Assembly (NCBI GenBank): GCA_037349315.1
Contig: JBAIAC010000026.1
Coordinates: 24,147,501-24,211,500 of the forward strand
Source of the DNA: Chelydra serpentina
Taxonomy: Eukaryota; Chordata; Testudines; Chelydridae
Reading direction: 5' to 3'
Length of the DNA stretch: 64,000 bases
Shown: one piece after another, positions 52,109-64,000 of the stretch
Numbering within the stretch: the stretch's first letter is position 1
How the letters are laid out: the number at the start of each line of letters is the position of its first letter
Translations under genes and position numbers: made by a program
Notes under the pieces: generated by a model
Databases searched by the model: none
Seen by the model: only the letters and a program-made list of their open reading frames with translations
What the model was told of the DNA's origin: nothing

Positions 52109-55100
52109 TGGTAAATGCAGTAAACAAATGCTAGAGAGAAATTACTGCCGCCTTAAGAAATATTTTGGGAAACAGTTACTGAAGATTATCCATACGGACA
52201 TGGTACCTAATAGAGGTTAGCAACAGAGATGTAGCTTTATCTTTATAGGGGAATATTTGCCTAAATAGGAATCAGGTTTATACAAATAAAGAATGAATGA
52301 GGGATTATGTGGTATTTAGGTGACAGCTGAAATCGGTATTAAAAAAAAAAAAGAGATGCTGATAGCCTGAAATAAAGATCCAGGAAACCTACTTCCCCAC
52401 TCTTGGATGGAAGTGAGGGTAGAAATTAGAGAAGCCCCAGCAAATATTTTTATAAGCTCACTTAATTCATAGTCTTTAGGCAAGTTCCTCTAAAGTGGTT
52501 GACATAATGCCATTGTTACAACAGCACCCAGGGACACACTCCAGCCCACTTAGCTTGATATCCCCTGTCGGGAAGGTCGTAAAAGCTGGTTTCAGAGATC
52601 AAATGGGAAAGTACTTAGAAAAGCCAAGCTTGAATAAGGATGCTCAGCATCATGTCAGGAAATGAAGGTCGTGGCTCGCTAGCTTGATGGAATTCTTTGA
52701 AGATATTACTGCTGGAGTAGACTTTTGGGAGAGGGTGCTATAAAGAGGACATCCAATATTTGCAAAAAGCATATGCAAAATTAAGATGCACATAATACAC
52801 CTCTCAGGGCTCTGTGCATTTCCTTTCTGCCTTCTATAAACCTGCATAATACAAAACGCAACAATAACTAGGGTTGCAAGGCTCGCTGCTCAGGACTCTA
52901 CATTCATCAGGATTTATAAAAATGATTCGGATGATGTGTTTAAAAGCAAGTTTGCTCAACATATAATGGCAAATATTGGCAAGGATATTATGCCAATCAA
53001 CAAGCTATTTAGACGCAGAAGGACATAAGCCATTAGCCACAGTAGCAAGTATAGTTTTTAGTGCCAATACAAGCAGGGAGAAGAGTCGGAGTTAAGAAAA
53101 ATAGGGAAAAGAAAAGGTAAATAAAGCTTAAGCCACAGGGTGGATCCATCCTTTTCTGCTGAGTGAATGGAGAGTGGCATAGTCCTCTCTGGAAGATGTC
53201 AACATGGAAGAACCATGACTGTAATAGCGTCCCTCTTCCCCATGACCTTGTGGGTGACCTTCACGAGCTGCTCTGTTGTGATTGTGCTTGAGAGTGGGAA
53301 GAGGGTGAGGCTATGAGGACAGCAGCTCTGTGTAGAATTGTCCCCTCAGACACCCCTTCCTGCAGGGTATCTCAGCACAAGCTAGTGTGGACACACAGGC
53401 CATTTTACATGGTATGGACACTAGGATCACACAGGGCCTCCAGTCCCACCCTTGCAGTCCAGTCAGGGGTAGCTGCCAGTGGAGCAGCTCCGGGGAGCAG
53501 GATTCCTGCAGAAGGTGAGCTCTCCTGAGCAGTGAAAAGCTACATGGAGGCATCGGGCCTCTGTAAATCTTGGGATATAGGTAGGTTTAGGGGACCGACC
53601 CCACAACCAGGACCACAAGAACAAAGCCTGGTTCCTCACCTTCTCCAGGATGGGGCAATTGTGATGAAACTCTACAAGTAAGGATTCTGAGATTTCTTTT
53701 CACTGTGTGCAATTTTTCTATGGCAAATCTGAACAGTCTGGGCTATAAATAGAATAAAAATTAGACTAGTGCAAAATTCAGACATTGGGAAAGCAAGATG
53801 ATGTCAGAAAGGGTCTTGTCAGGCTCCGACCTTCCCTGTTCTGCCCTATCTTCACTGGAATGCCATTGCCAGATGTATTCAGGTGTCTTATCCTACAGAG
53901 AATACAGGCAAAGGGGAAAGGCTTGGGAAAGAGAAGTGAAGAAGAGAAAGAGAAAGGAGAAGAGGGAACTGTCTCTAATGCAAAAACCGCACCAACCTAT
54001 GCATGTTTCAGAGATACGAAATATAATCTGACACTTATACAGAACAAACTCCTTCATTCCAAAAGCATGTTAAATATAGAATGAAACTGAAAAACTATGA
54101 TGTTTGTGCACTGCATTTATTTAAATAGAAATTTTGATGGCAAGCTGAAGTGTGTGTGTGTGTGTGTGTATTAAAAATGAGGGTTAGTGCTATGTCACAA
54201 CTGAGAAATAAAATGCTAGCCAGGAAGAGCAGAGCTAAGGCTGAAAACTCAGCCTGAACTGCCTCCCTGTGCTTAAAATATGTTCCCTCTTTATATATTG
54301 TTTACCAATTGAATTTATACAAACTAGACTTTCTTATACAACTATATACTCAGTAAGGTACAGTACAGACAATCTTCAGACATATCTTGATTTTTTTGGT
54401 AGTCTCATTCCAGTAATTTTTGAAATTGTGAACACAGAGATACTATAAAGTACCTCGAGCCCAATCCTTCAAATGCTTACACGCACGCTGATTACTATGA
54501 CTAAACTCACTAGTTTCAATGGGACTACTTCTGGTAGTAAAGTTAAGCATGTGTGTCAGTGTTTGCAGAATCAGAGCCTTTGTGAACCTTACCCAAATGC
54601 AAGATGTTATAATTTTAAGACTGAAATGCAGAGCCCCAGAGGATGATGCACCACATCCTCAAGTAAAGGGAAAATAAAGGCAAGGAAGCAGCAAAATTCA
54701 CCTAGCACTCCTGATCAGAGATGAGTGTAGGTATCATTCCAAGAAAGGCTTATTGATCATCTGCTGATGGGTGATATAACTAGAAGGGGGAAAAAATGTG
54801 AACAAATTAGAAAGGAGTGAAATCTATTTTATCAACTCTGGTAGGAAAAAAAAGATGGAGAAATACATTTATCAATTGCAATAAGTCATTAAAGAAACCG
54901 ATATAGTTGAGTGTTCCCGTCTTCAATACCCAAAGGGACATGAGCTGAGTGGAGCATGACAACCATTGCTGTGCCTGATTATCATAAAAATGTGAAAAAA
55001 AATCCCTCCACTCTGATGTCAGCCTGGCACCATTTTTAAGGTTTAAAATTAGCAATGAACAGACTGTTCTGGGAGCCCATGTCTTTTAGTATGATTTCCT

Positions 55101-58100
55101 CCACCACCACCACAGCCAGTACTGGATTTGCTAGTGTTGCTCTGCTTGCTTAAAGTGCTGTAGCCATTTGTTAGCAATGTAAAATTGAAACAGAACAACC
55201 ACCATGAGGAGGAGTTATTGGGATTAGCATAAGGGAGTCGAGGTGTTGACAGTTATACTTTAAGAATCAGGCTACTGCAGCTGGATAAATATTTATTGGA
55301 TATCTCAAGCCCCTTTCTGCCAACCCAAAAAAGCAGAATGAACCAAATGCAAGTCCAGCATAATCTAAAAAATAATAGGTTTTGTTGAAGGAGATTCTAT
55401 TTATCTCTGAAGTCAAAAAGGCTTGGCCTGGTTACACTCCTAGTTAGTAGGATGACATTGTCAAGAAAAGTCTATCAAAGAGGGCATGAGTCGTAGAGTA
55501 AAGACCACCCAGAATTATTTCTCCCAGGGAGCAATGGTAATAGTAATAGTATGATTCTATTGCCTACAGACTCCAACAAATCTTTCTATAACTTGTGTAA
55601 CCATGGGAAACATGCTTAGATTTTTTAAAATTGATCTCTAGCCCCTGCAGGGGTTTCAGCCACCAACAAAGTCACGTTGGTTGATATAAAACAAACAACT
55701 TCAGCTGAAGAGAAGAAAAAAATGAAACAAAGTGACTGCCGGTATATTGGTGTGTGGAGACTATACCGGGTGTAGCTGTGGGTGTGTGGAGACTGTGCCA
55801 GGGGTGTCTGTGATTAGCAAATAAATAGATTTTTACCTTTTTTTGGTCCGCAGTTTGGCTGACAAAGTATGAGGCTGTCAAACCCTTTAAAGAAGCAGCA
55901 TCTCTACTCTTTCACTCTATGGAAAACAATGTGTCCTCTGAAACATGTGGGGGGCCCACCTTTCCAAAGGAGCCTCAACTCAGCCTCTAAAATTATAGGC
56001 ACAATTTTCTTTGAGATTTGAGGGTATATGTCAGATTTATTAATACAAAGAGCACTTGAGTAGTTCTGCTATCCTTACTCACGTGAGTAGCTCTGTTGAG
56101 TAAAGGTTGCAGGATCAACCTCCATATATCTACCCATGTTGCGGGTATGAATGCAGACAGCAATCTGTGTCCACAGGCACTCAGAATTAGGCACAAAAAA
56201 TGTCATGCTTGCACTTTTAGAGGCGTTTTTGTAAATTGGAGGTGTGCATTTTCAGGTGCAATGCTGACATTTAAGTCAAAAAGAGTTGTTCCATTGACCT
56301 GAATGAGAACAAGATCAACCTAATGGTGTCTAAGTATAATGGGAAAAATGTGTACATTTGTGCACACAAAAGTATGTGTTTGTGCCAATGCTAATTTACA
56401 CACACAACTATCAGTGTGCATAAATACATACGTTTGGGCACCATGGTTTGCAAATATTGCCTGTGATGTTTTATGCTTTGTGGGGTTTTGGGGTGTTTTT
56501 TTCCCCCTTGTATCAAATGCATTTTTATCTTGGAATTGCAATATTATACTATCATCTCTCTTTAGTTACATTGTAACATCATCCTTAATGTCTCTTTTCC
56601 AGGAAATCCCAGTGGTATAACTGTAAAATGTAGAAACAGTTTTTGTTACTTCATCAAGTCACAAGCAAGATGCCCTCAGTGAATCTTTTGAAGTCTACAG
56701 ATGGATATAAAGGTAAATCAACTTTGTTTTCTATAGAGCTAAATAATTCATAGCAAATATATTTAATGGATTTACCTTCTTTCTGTTTATACGTTATTTG
56801 ACATGCCTGCAGGTGATTGTTTTGGGTTTTTTGTTTGTTTCCCAAATTTATTTGCTGATAAAAATTATTGGCCAAATAATTCCAGTAAACTAAGTTTGTG
56901 TGTGAACATTTTGTTGTGTTCAGAATTCAAAATGTGTTGGCTGGTTTCATGGACACAAGCCACAAGGTACTGTACCAGTTTCCCAACTGGATGAGTGTAA
57001 CCTTAGAATCCAGTTTCTGGTGGGAATACACGGAGTTATTATAGCTGGAGCCTGGTTCAGACAGAAGAGTGTGGAAGGCAGGGAGACTAGTGAACATTTT
57101 GTGAATTTTTTCCCCTAGGTTGTGTGAGGGATTTGGTTTTGTTTTTTCATTTCTAGAATTTCAAAATTTTAAAAATTTCAACCAGCTGTAATGGTTACGA
57201 ATGTAAATTGTATTTCGGATGAATTTTCTGTGTTTGCTTAAAATCTTCTATTTCAGTGAGTATCTTGTGAGAGGCAGGTGCCTGTCACCCCGTATGGTTT
57301 AGTTTAAAAATTTCCAACAACATTTGTGTGATTAGAAAAAGAAGAAATGGTACTTTAAAAAAAAATTCTGTGTACTGTAGATTAGTGCAGTCCTGATGGA
57401 ATCAAGATTCTTAAAAAGGTTAATTCCTCTACAGTAGCAATAAAAAGGAAATTCCTCTCTGTTATCACTGTACTGGAATTGAGAAGCTACATTTGGAATA
57501 CTATGTACATGTCTTGTCACGCTCACATGACTTCCCAGTATTGCATCAGTCAGAGGTCTCTTTCTTCCTGTCTACAACTCCAAGAAAGCCTCATTCCTTT
57601 ATTCTGCTCATCCTGGGAGGTTCTAGTTGGAATCATAAGGTATTCCAGGAGGACTGCTGAAATCCGTCTCTGTCTGACCAGCCATGTTAAAAAAGCCAGT
57701 GAAATGCAGCATCTTGTTTGCTTTTTGCTGAGTGCCATATATATCTCATATGTCAGGCTCCCACAGTGATTTCTTTACAGAGGTATATTGCATTTTGCTT
57801 AATATATCCCATAGTGAATACAGGTACTGGGATTTCAGTTAGCTTAAAATCTTCACACTCCTGGAACATTGAGGCTGGTTACAAACAGTCTTGGCTGTTG
57901 AAGAGGTTAAATTATCATTGGGCACCCAGGTTAAACATAGCCTTTCTACCATTGTTTTTCCTAGATTGGTTTAGTTTTCTCATATCCTCTTATTCCAATT
58001 ATAGAATAGGGCAGAACTGGTAGAATGGGCTATTGGCTTTAAAGGGGCCTAGTATCCAAAACTGGAACAAAAATCACCATCTGTGGTCCTAACCGAGCAT

Positions 58101-58837
58101 TTGTTTCCTTGGCGACAATGACTGAATGTATCATTCACATTCACTACTGCCTTGAGATCCACAGGAGATCATGGGACATCCTCCCAGGTAAAGGGTCACA
58201 CCACGTCTTTCACATGAGCACTGAACTGTGTAGGAGTTTTCCAGGAAAGATTCTCCTTTTGGATCCCTTTCCTAGCCGTTTACTACATTGCAGAGATAAG
58301 TCTAGTGTCACAGAGAGTTTTTATGGGTGCGAGAGTTAATAAAATCCTAGAGAACAAAGTGGCTTCTTCTATGCAAATGGCCCTGATAGTAAAACACAGG
58401 GCAAGAAAAATAATGACCTATGAGAATATATGATGCACTGTACAGGCATGAAAGCTTCTTTTTAAAGCTTTTCTGGGAGGCATCAGTGAGTCTCTAAAGA
58501 GTGAAATGTACTGCACTGTTTCCTGTATTCAAGGATAATAAACTTTGGTTAATAAAAAATAACATGGGCATTGGGTATTGCAGATCTTCCCACTGGACAC
58601 TTAAACATAGATGGTGGGTTTTTCTTACTGTCCTACTCAAAGGAGAAAGCTTCCAGCTATGTCTCTGCTTTAAATTAAAAGATGTTAATTTTTAAGAGAC
58701 GTGGCTGTGTGTGACTTGACTTTTTTTTTTCGTTTTGAAGAAATTAGCATTTAGAATAGATACATGTCTATTTAATGTGAAATATTTATGGTATCAGTTT
58801 CTTGCAAGTTAATTCACACCCCCTTAGAGAGAGAGAG
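52109..58837. other. Long intergenic stretch, no gene recognised
   Basis: A (TG)n tract lies at 54151-54169, a palindromic repeat at 54465-54582 and a 31-bp tandem pair at 55748-55812. AATTTCAACCAGCTG near 57175 is the end of a GAAA/TTTC foldback repeat. Open frames of up to 101 codons have no known domains. Confidence 0.5.
55748..55812. repeat. Short tandem pair, about 31-bp unit
   Basis: GGTGTGTGGAGACTATACCG and GGTGTGTGGAGACTGTGCCA start two adjacent diverged units. Confidence 0.75.
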
Positions 58838-59000
58838 TTTAGCTGACATAAGCCCTGGTATAAACACCGGTAGGTCAATGGAAGAATTCTTCTACAAACC
58901 TAGCTACCACCTCTTGACAGAAAAACCTCTTGTGTAGATGCTACAGTGACAGTACAACTGCTGAGCTGCTGTAGCACTGGTAGTGTAGACACAGCCTAAG
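58838..59000. mobile_element. DNA transposon fragment (right end)
   Basis: Ends CTGGTAGTGTAGACACAGCC, the GTGTAGACA-type terminus seen at 15481. Inner ACCGGTAGGTCAATGG and CTACCACCTCTTGACAG match a common reptile MITE. The left terminus is missing. Confidence 0.55.
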
Positions 59001-59125
59001 CAATGGGACCACAGTGAGTGGGAAGAGAAGATGAATGTTAAGATCAGTGTTCAGAATATTTTCAACTACATGAATTTTAATTGAAATATGCTGTTTAGTT
59101 TAAGTGGGGTTTTTTTGCGTCCAGA

Positions 59126-59335
59126 GTGGTGAAGAAAGAGAGAGAGCGACTCATACTCTACAGCCTGGTATGTGGGAAACCCAGATTCAAGTCTTGCTCT
59201 GATTGGGATGGAAATGGGGACTGGGATGGGATGCTCTCAATCAGGCAGAGCAGAGATTTTAAACATGGGCCTCTCATCGCCAAGGCAAGTGCCCTCGTCA
59301 TCCACCCGCACTCTCTCTGGCACACGTTTTGACAC
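59126..59335. repeat. Inverted tRNA-like SINE dimer
   Basis: GGGAAACCCAGATTCAAGTC at 59173 (B-box like) and, inverted, CAGAGATTTTAAACATGGGC at 59250 pair around the middle through TTGCTCTGATTG and CAATCAGGCAGAGC. Confidence 0.55.
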
Positions 59336-60645
59336 CTCTTCCCAAAACGGACATTTTGGACTCAATTCCGTTTGATCAAAAATGCCCAGAAAGCCTGGTT
59401 TTCATTGTAAGCCTGGACGAAAACAAATTTTGAAAGCTGCTGTGAAATGAAATTGTTGTTGTCTGGTCAGCTCTAGTTCAGATTGAGCCAAATGCATCAT
59501 TAGCTCTCGAGCCAGCTCTTCATCTCTCAAGGAGGTGGTTAGTCCCAAGAAGGAGATCCTGGAGGTGGAGAACAACCACTGTGTTTAATCGGTCATTTGA
59601 TTGCGTTTTCAAACTTAATTAAACAGGTGAGCCACCTTCCTCCACACCCTGAGGTAATTCTACTCTCTGTGGGCTCCTTGGGAGATGTCGAGGAAGAATC
59701 TCTTCCTTGGTCTTGTAGTTGTGGGAAGACCGTGAGTAAAGACGTAGAGGACTTAAGTATGTGGAAAAGAGGGATGCAGATAAAGTGAGGCTAGCAAAGA
59801 AGCGCAGCTAGCTGAGGGGAGGCAGTGAGGAAGCTAGACATGCTACAATAGCAGCCGTTCCTAGTGAGGAAAGAACGTGCACTCCTTATGTCTCACTGTC
59901 CCTTGCCAGAGTTCCCTGGGCCATCCCCAAGTGAGGGAGAGGAGTTAAAGGACAATAAAAAGAACATACCCAAGACTATTTTATTTCACTAATCACATAC
60001 TTTAGGAGAGACTCCCAGGTAAGGAAATGAGAAGCTGTTGCTCCAGGCATTTACTATTCACTTATGGTTCACAGGTCAGTGAAATGGTTCACTTCTAATG
60101 CTTCCTTAAATTGTAATTGCCTTGGAAATTACAGTAAACGTGCGTCAGAATTTTGTTACCTAGACAAATTTCAAGTCTGGATTTTAGGTTTTAAGTGGGG
60201 AACCAATTGCTTTATGTTTTGTGCGCTAGAGCCAGCTGCCAATTTGTTATTGTTGTGATTGTCATTTGACTCCTATACTTTCTGGATCCAGGGCAAGCCT
60301 TTGGGAAGGAAAAGCTGACGGGACGTGTCGCTGTCTGTACTGAAATATCATGGTGATGTAACTAGTAAATGTGGACACCAAGGAAGGTTGTGGCTTCCCT
60401 GGGTGGTGTGGGAAGGTTCATTCTCATGAGTCTATTGCTTTTTTCCCATTTCCTCACGCTACTCTAATTCTGTCCCTTGCAGCATTACGTAGTGAATAGC
60501 AGTACTTGCTCCCCTGACCTGCTCCTCCCTTCCTCTAACCTGTCTGCTTTCTCTCCTGGAGCCAAAAAAAGGAAAAATAAATGCCAAACTCTTCCATTCC
60601 TCACTTTTGTTTTAATTCTGAGTCTTTTTAGATTAAAAAAAAAAA
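59336..60645. other. Intergenic DNA, no feature recognised
   Basis: The first 140 bp (AATTTTGAAAGC, TGGTCAGCTCTAG) belong to the GAAA/TTTC repeat type. No exon after that. Confidence 0.45.
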
Positions 60646-60647
60646 AG

Positions 60648-60835
60648 ATGGATGGTCTTCTGGCTGAAACAAGGGTTTGGTAGGCAGGAAACCTGTATTC
60701 TATTCCTGTCTCTGCCACAGATTTCCTGTTACCTTGGTGGTGGTTATTTGTATTGCACAATCACCAGAAGGCCTCAACCGCATTGTACCCAGGTATTGTA
60801 TAAACATGGCCTCAAGCACTTACAGTCTAAGACAA
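60648..60835. repeat. MIR-like SINE pieces
   Basis: 60648-60735 reads as a + strand 5' part (AGGCAGGAAACCTGTATTC, CCTGTCTCTGCCACAGA). 60728-60835 reads as a tail in reverse (TATTTGTATTGCACAATC, CCCAGGTATTGTATAAACA). Two fragments in opposite directions adjoin. Confidence 0.5.
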
Positions 60836-61529
60836 GACTATCTCCCTGTCTGCCCCAGCCACGCTGCTCTCACTGGGATTCCTTACTCTCTTCACACTCC
60901 CAACACCCATCTCTTTTCCTGAGCTCTCACAAAAGAATTGGATCCTATTTCCTGAGACTCCCGCTTTCCCCATGCTTGTGCCGTTCTCCCTGCAGCTTGG
61001 CCAGGTACTGTCCATCACTACCACATCGACAGGAACTACTTGTATGACATCACTAAACTTACTGGGTTAATTTGGGTTATCTGATCAGCCACTTTTGAAT
61101 ACCAGGGTGGGTATTTTGGTGGGGTAGATTGTGACAGCTTTCAGGGACGGGGAATCTCGACTGACTAAGATCAAATAGGAATTTCGGAAGCAATGTCCTT
61201 AATGTCAGTCTTAGCTGGCTTCCTTTTTTAATCCTCCTCTCCATTCCTAGGAGAGAAGGAGTGTCCAATGCAAAGAATCTCCCTCGGTTTTTCTTGGAAA
61301 CATTGCTGTGGATGGTTTCTTGGAAAGTGTGTGGGGTTTGTTTTTTTTTCCATTTCCACAAAGAAACCACAGAAAATCACATACATTGTTTCCGAGAGAA
61401 TGAAGAAGAATTATATTTTTGCTCCATAGTTAAAGATTCTCAGTTATACTGTAAATGGTTATATAACAATGCTTAGCATTTATATAGTAATTTTTTTGTT
61501 CAGAGTGCTTTTCAGACTTTTATTTATAG

Positions 61530-61740
61530 GCCTTTCTATGGTGCTTATCACGGTGGTCTCCAAACACCTCACAAATATCAACAAATTAGTATATCACAAT
61601 TCCCGTGTGAGTTTTGGTATTGTTGTTCCTCTTCTGCAGGTGAGAAAACTGAGGCACAGAGAAGATAAGTGACTTGCCCAAGGTAACCTGGTGAGACAGA
61701 GCCAGGCACAGAACTTGGAAGCCTTGGGCTCAGGGCTGTT
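61530..61740 (-). repeat. MIR-like SINE
   Basis: The + strand has GAGAAAACTGAGGCACAGAG, TAAGTGACTTGCCCAAGG and GTGAGACAGAGCCAGGCACA, a classic MIR read in reverse. Confidence 0.8.
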
Positions 61741-64000
61741 TCAAGCCACATAATTCAAAGGAACTGTCTCCTCAGGTAGTAGGAAGCCACTGTTCCTCAT
61801 AATCCTCTATGTCCTGTAGAAACCATAATCCACACCCAAAGAGTAGGGGTTATCTAGTAAAAAAATGACAGCTAAAAGTTTTTTTGCACCTTGAGCCTTA
61901 CTAATATCCCAAAAGTGAATCCTATGGAAATCTCCATCTGCTCTGAACAGAATTCGAGGTGGGCTGAAGATTAAAAATTCAGATCTGAAGTTTGAGTTTG
62001 CGTGCATTTGGATCTGGGGTTTTAGTTCTGGCTCATGTACAACTATAATGCATTTGTAAAGTGGCTTAACCACATTTTCAGACCTTGACAAAGTGCCTGT
62101 CTGCAATACATTAGATTTTTTCCTAAGTAAATTTGATCAATTGTCTTTATTATGTGTATGTTAATCAGAGATGCCCAATGTTCATCACTTTTCATTCCAT
62201 ACCTAAAAGAGCTGCTGCTATTTTTTTCATTTGTTTTCTCATAACATAATTGATATACATTTGTGAAGCTACCCTGCTTTTTACCCTACTGTAAATATCT
62301 TCTCTACCACTCCTTCCCACATAGTTACATACCTTTGACTTTTATCCCATTCAAACTCTTTGTTGCTGTTTGAATATTAACATAGTTAAAAATATAGGTG
62401 AAGTCATATTTATGAAAGACGGGCAGGTCAGTGTTGATAGTTGCTCCTTTCTTAAACAAAAGCTCAGCTTTATATATATATAAAACAACAAAACCATGTG
62501 ACCGGGTCCTCAGCTGGTGTAAATTGCTTTTGCTCCACAGAGGCCAAATGGCCCAGTATGATGATCTGATCTGAAGTATCACTTGTCTCATCCCGTGAGG
62601 TTCAGTCACTGAGGAAAGTGCTCTTTAAAGCTCTTGTTAAAGGAATACAATGTTCTGGGGATACCTTTTACAGAGGAGCTAGCAGAAAAGAGACTGGCCC
62701 AGAGAATGCTTCTAGGTTTTACACCAAGAGCAGCACATATTGGGAAAGGACTTGAGAACTGCTGTGTGACTACCCATATAGTGTATACGTGATTTCTAAA
62801 GCTCATCCTTTAATAGCTCTTTTCACAGTGCCTTGATTTAACTCCCAATATATCCAGATATGATGGCTTCATAAACAGTATTAAGGAAGCCTTATCACAC
62901 TGCCTAAGCGACCTGGAACTCTGTTGGTCATCAGTGCCTGCTCCGTGACATTACCTATGAGAATCTGGTATGTTTCCTCTGCCCATCGGCCTAATGGCTC
63001 CAAGTACGATATAGTACTAAATACCCCGGTACCAGTGCATCTTTGTTTTTATAGAAAGCAAATAGGAAATTTATGTTTTTTTCCTTCTCCCAGGAGAAAT
63101 TATCAACATGGTTGAAATTTATAATCTTGATGTCAAAGAGGAAGAATGAGCTCTTATATGCTTAGTGGAGGAAGATTCTTCCACATCCCCGCCCCCCCCC
63201 CCCAAAATTGAAGGTTTCACACATGATTCCAGGCAGCTTCAAATCAATGAAAGGAGGGTGCTTGTTTCTTACCTAGGTTCTCCATTTTTTTAAAACTGAT
63301 TTAGTAATGGGAGAGGTATATCTTACACCATTCGATTCTCCCCTCTTTCCCTCCCCTTCTTCCCCCCCCACCCCCCGCACCGGATTAACATTTAAAGTGA
63401 GGCTTCATTCAGGCTCTTGGAATCTGAATCAGCAAAATCAATGTGCAAAGTGAATGGAGAGCGATCTTGGAAGTTATGAATTTGACTCCAAATTTATTCA
63501 GAGGATGGAGGAGTAGAGATGGGGAAAACACAATCAGGAACGAAATATGAACAGTCTTAGGAAGCAAAAGCGGGAAAAACCTCTTTCAGGTATGTAACAG
63601 ACTTTGTTCCCATGTGTGTCATCAGAAATGTGCAATCCTCAAACCAGTCATTTTAGTGATTTCAAATCCTTGCTGTTTATAAAACATTTAATCAAACTCT
63701 AGCCCTATAACAGGATGAGGCAAATATTGAATTCATAATTCTGTGCCCAATTCAGGAAGGACTCCCATAATCTTAATGAAGCAATTTGCATACAACTTGC
63801 TTTAGGGGATAGACGTCCCTCTTCCATATGATGGGAACAAGATTTGTTGCTATGGCCTAGCTGGTGAGACAATCTGCAGTGGAACCTGTCTATCTGCATA
63901 GGGGATTATATGCAAAACTACAAGCGGAAGGAGAACAATGGGGAAAGGAAAGAATTAATTCAAATGAGCAAAGTATGCCAATTCATCAGCCGTAAACCTT
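61741..64000. other. Intergenic DNA to the window end
   Basis: A palindromic repeat near 62505-62585 and C runs at 63189-63203 and 63363-63377. No exon recognised. Confidence 0.5.

Noticed and set aside
57479..57530. CR1 reverse transcriptase remnant (SYIWNTMYMSCH)
   Set aside because: Resembles a short CR1 motif, but the flanks do not continue the match in any frame.
60652..61047. 131-codon open frame
   Set aside because: It starts in a MIR-like SINE and has low-complexity Ser/Pro/Leu content.

Overview
The window looks like a piece of a turtle (cryptodiran) nuclear genome. The only host gene I can support is the 3' part of GPI (glucose-6-phosphate isomerase), four spliced exons on the + strand between 435 and 4199. 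Turtle assignment rests on tRNA-derived SINEs with a CR1-type 3' tail (28457, 36265), CR1 LINE fragments ending in the ATTCTATG-type repeat, many hAT-type MITEs, a Penelope-like 3' end and an LTR element in two copies. Names of repeat families come from memory of reptile repeats, not from a database search.

Layout. 1-435: intron of GPI with a MIR-like fragment. 435-4199: last four GPI coding exons, encoding the C-terminal 131 residues including the second PGI signature and its catalytic lysine. 4200-about 4510: 3'UTR with an AATAAA at 4483. After that, about 59.5 kb to the end of the window shows no recognisable coding exon; it is intergenic DNA or the intron of a gene whose exons lie outside.

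The non-coding part is a record of repeated insertion. Seven or eight hAT-type short elements have 8-bp target duplications that can be read off directly (3708, 5948, 9934, 24669, 27357, 30493, 32357, and less clearly 38263). One of them (24669-25443) sits inside an older element with inverted repeats of roughly 130 bp (24272-25892). An LTR retroelement appears as a 3' LTR with internal sequence (about 15.98-18.2 kb, + strand) and as a solo LTR on the - strand (34742-35929) with a perfect 5-bp duplication. A foldback hAT structure (about 48.03-49.70 kb) carries two inverted copies of the C-terminal transposase region, both non-functional as read. CR1 fragments lie at 22.7, 30.9-31.1 and 36.2-37.4 kb; the last is split by a SINE. 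MIR-like SINE fragments are scattered throughout.

No CRISPR array, rRNA, genuine tRNA gene or prokaryotic feature is present, and I did not find an evidently new biological system. The observations most worth checking are the foldback hAT, the nested transposon, the uninterrupted 460-codon frame joined to the LTR, and the lack of GPI's usual mammalian neighbour within the following 59 kb.
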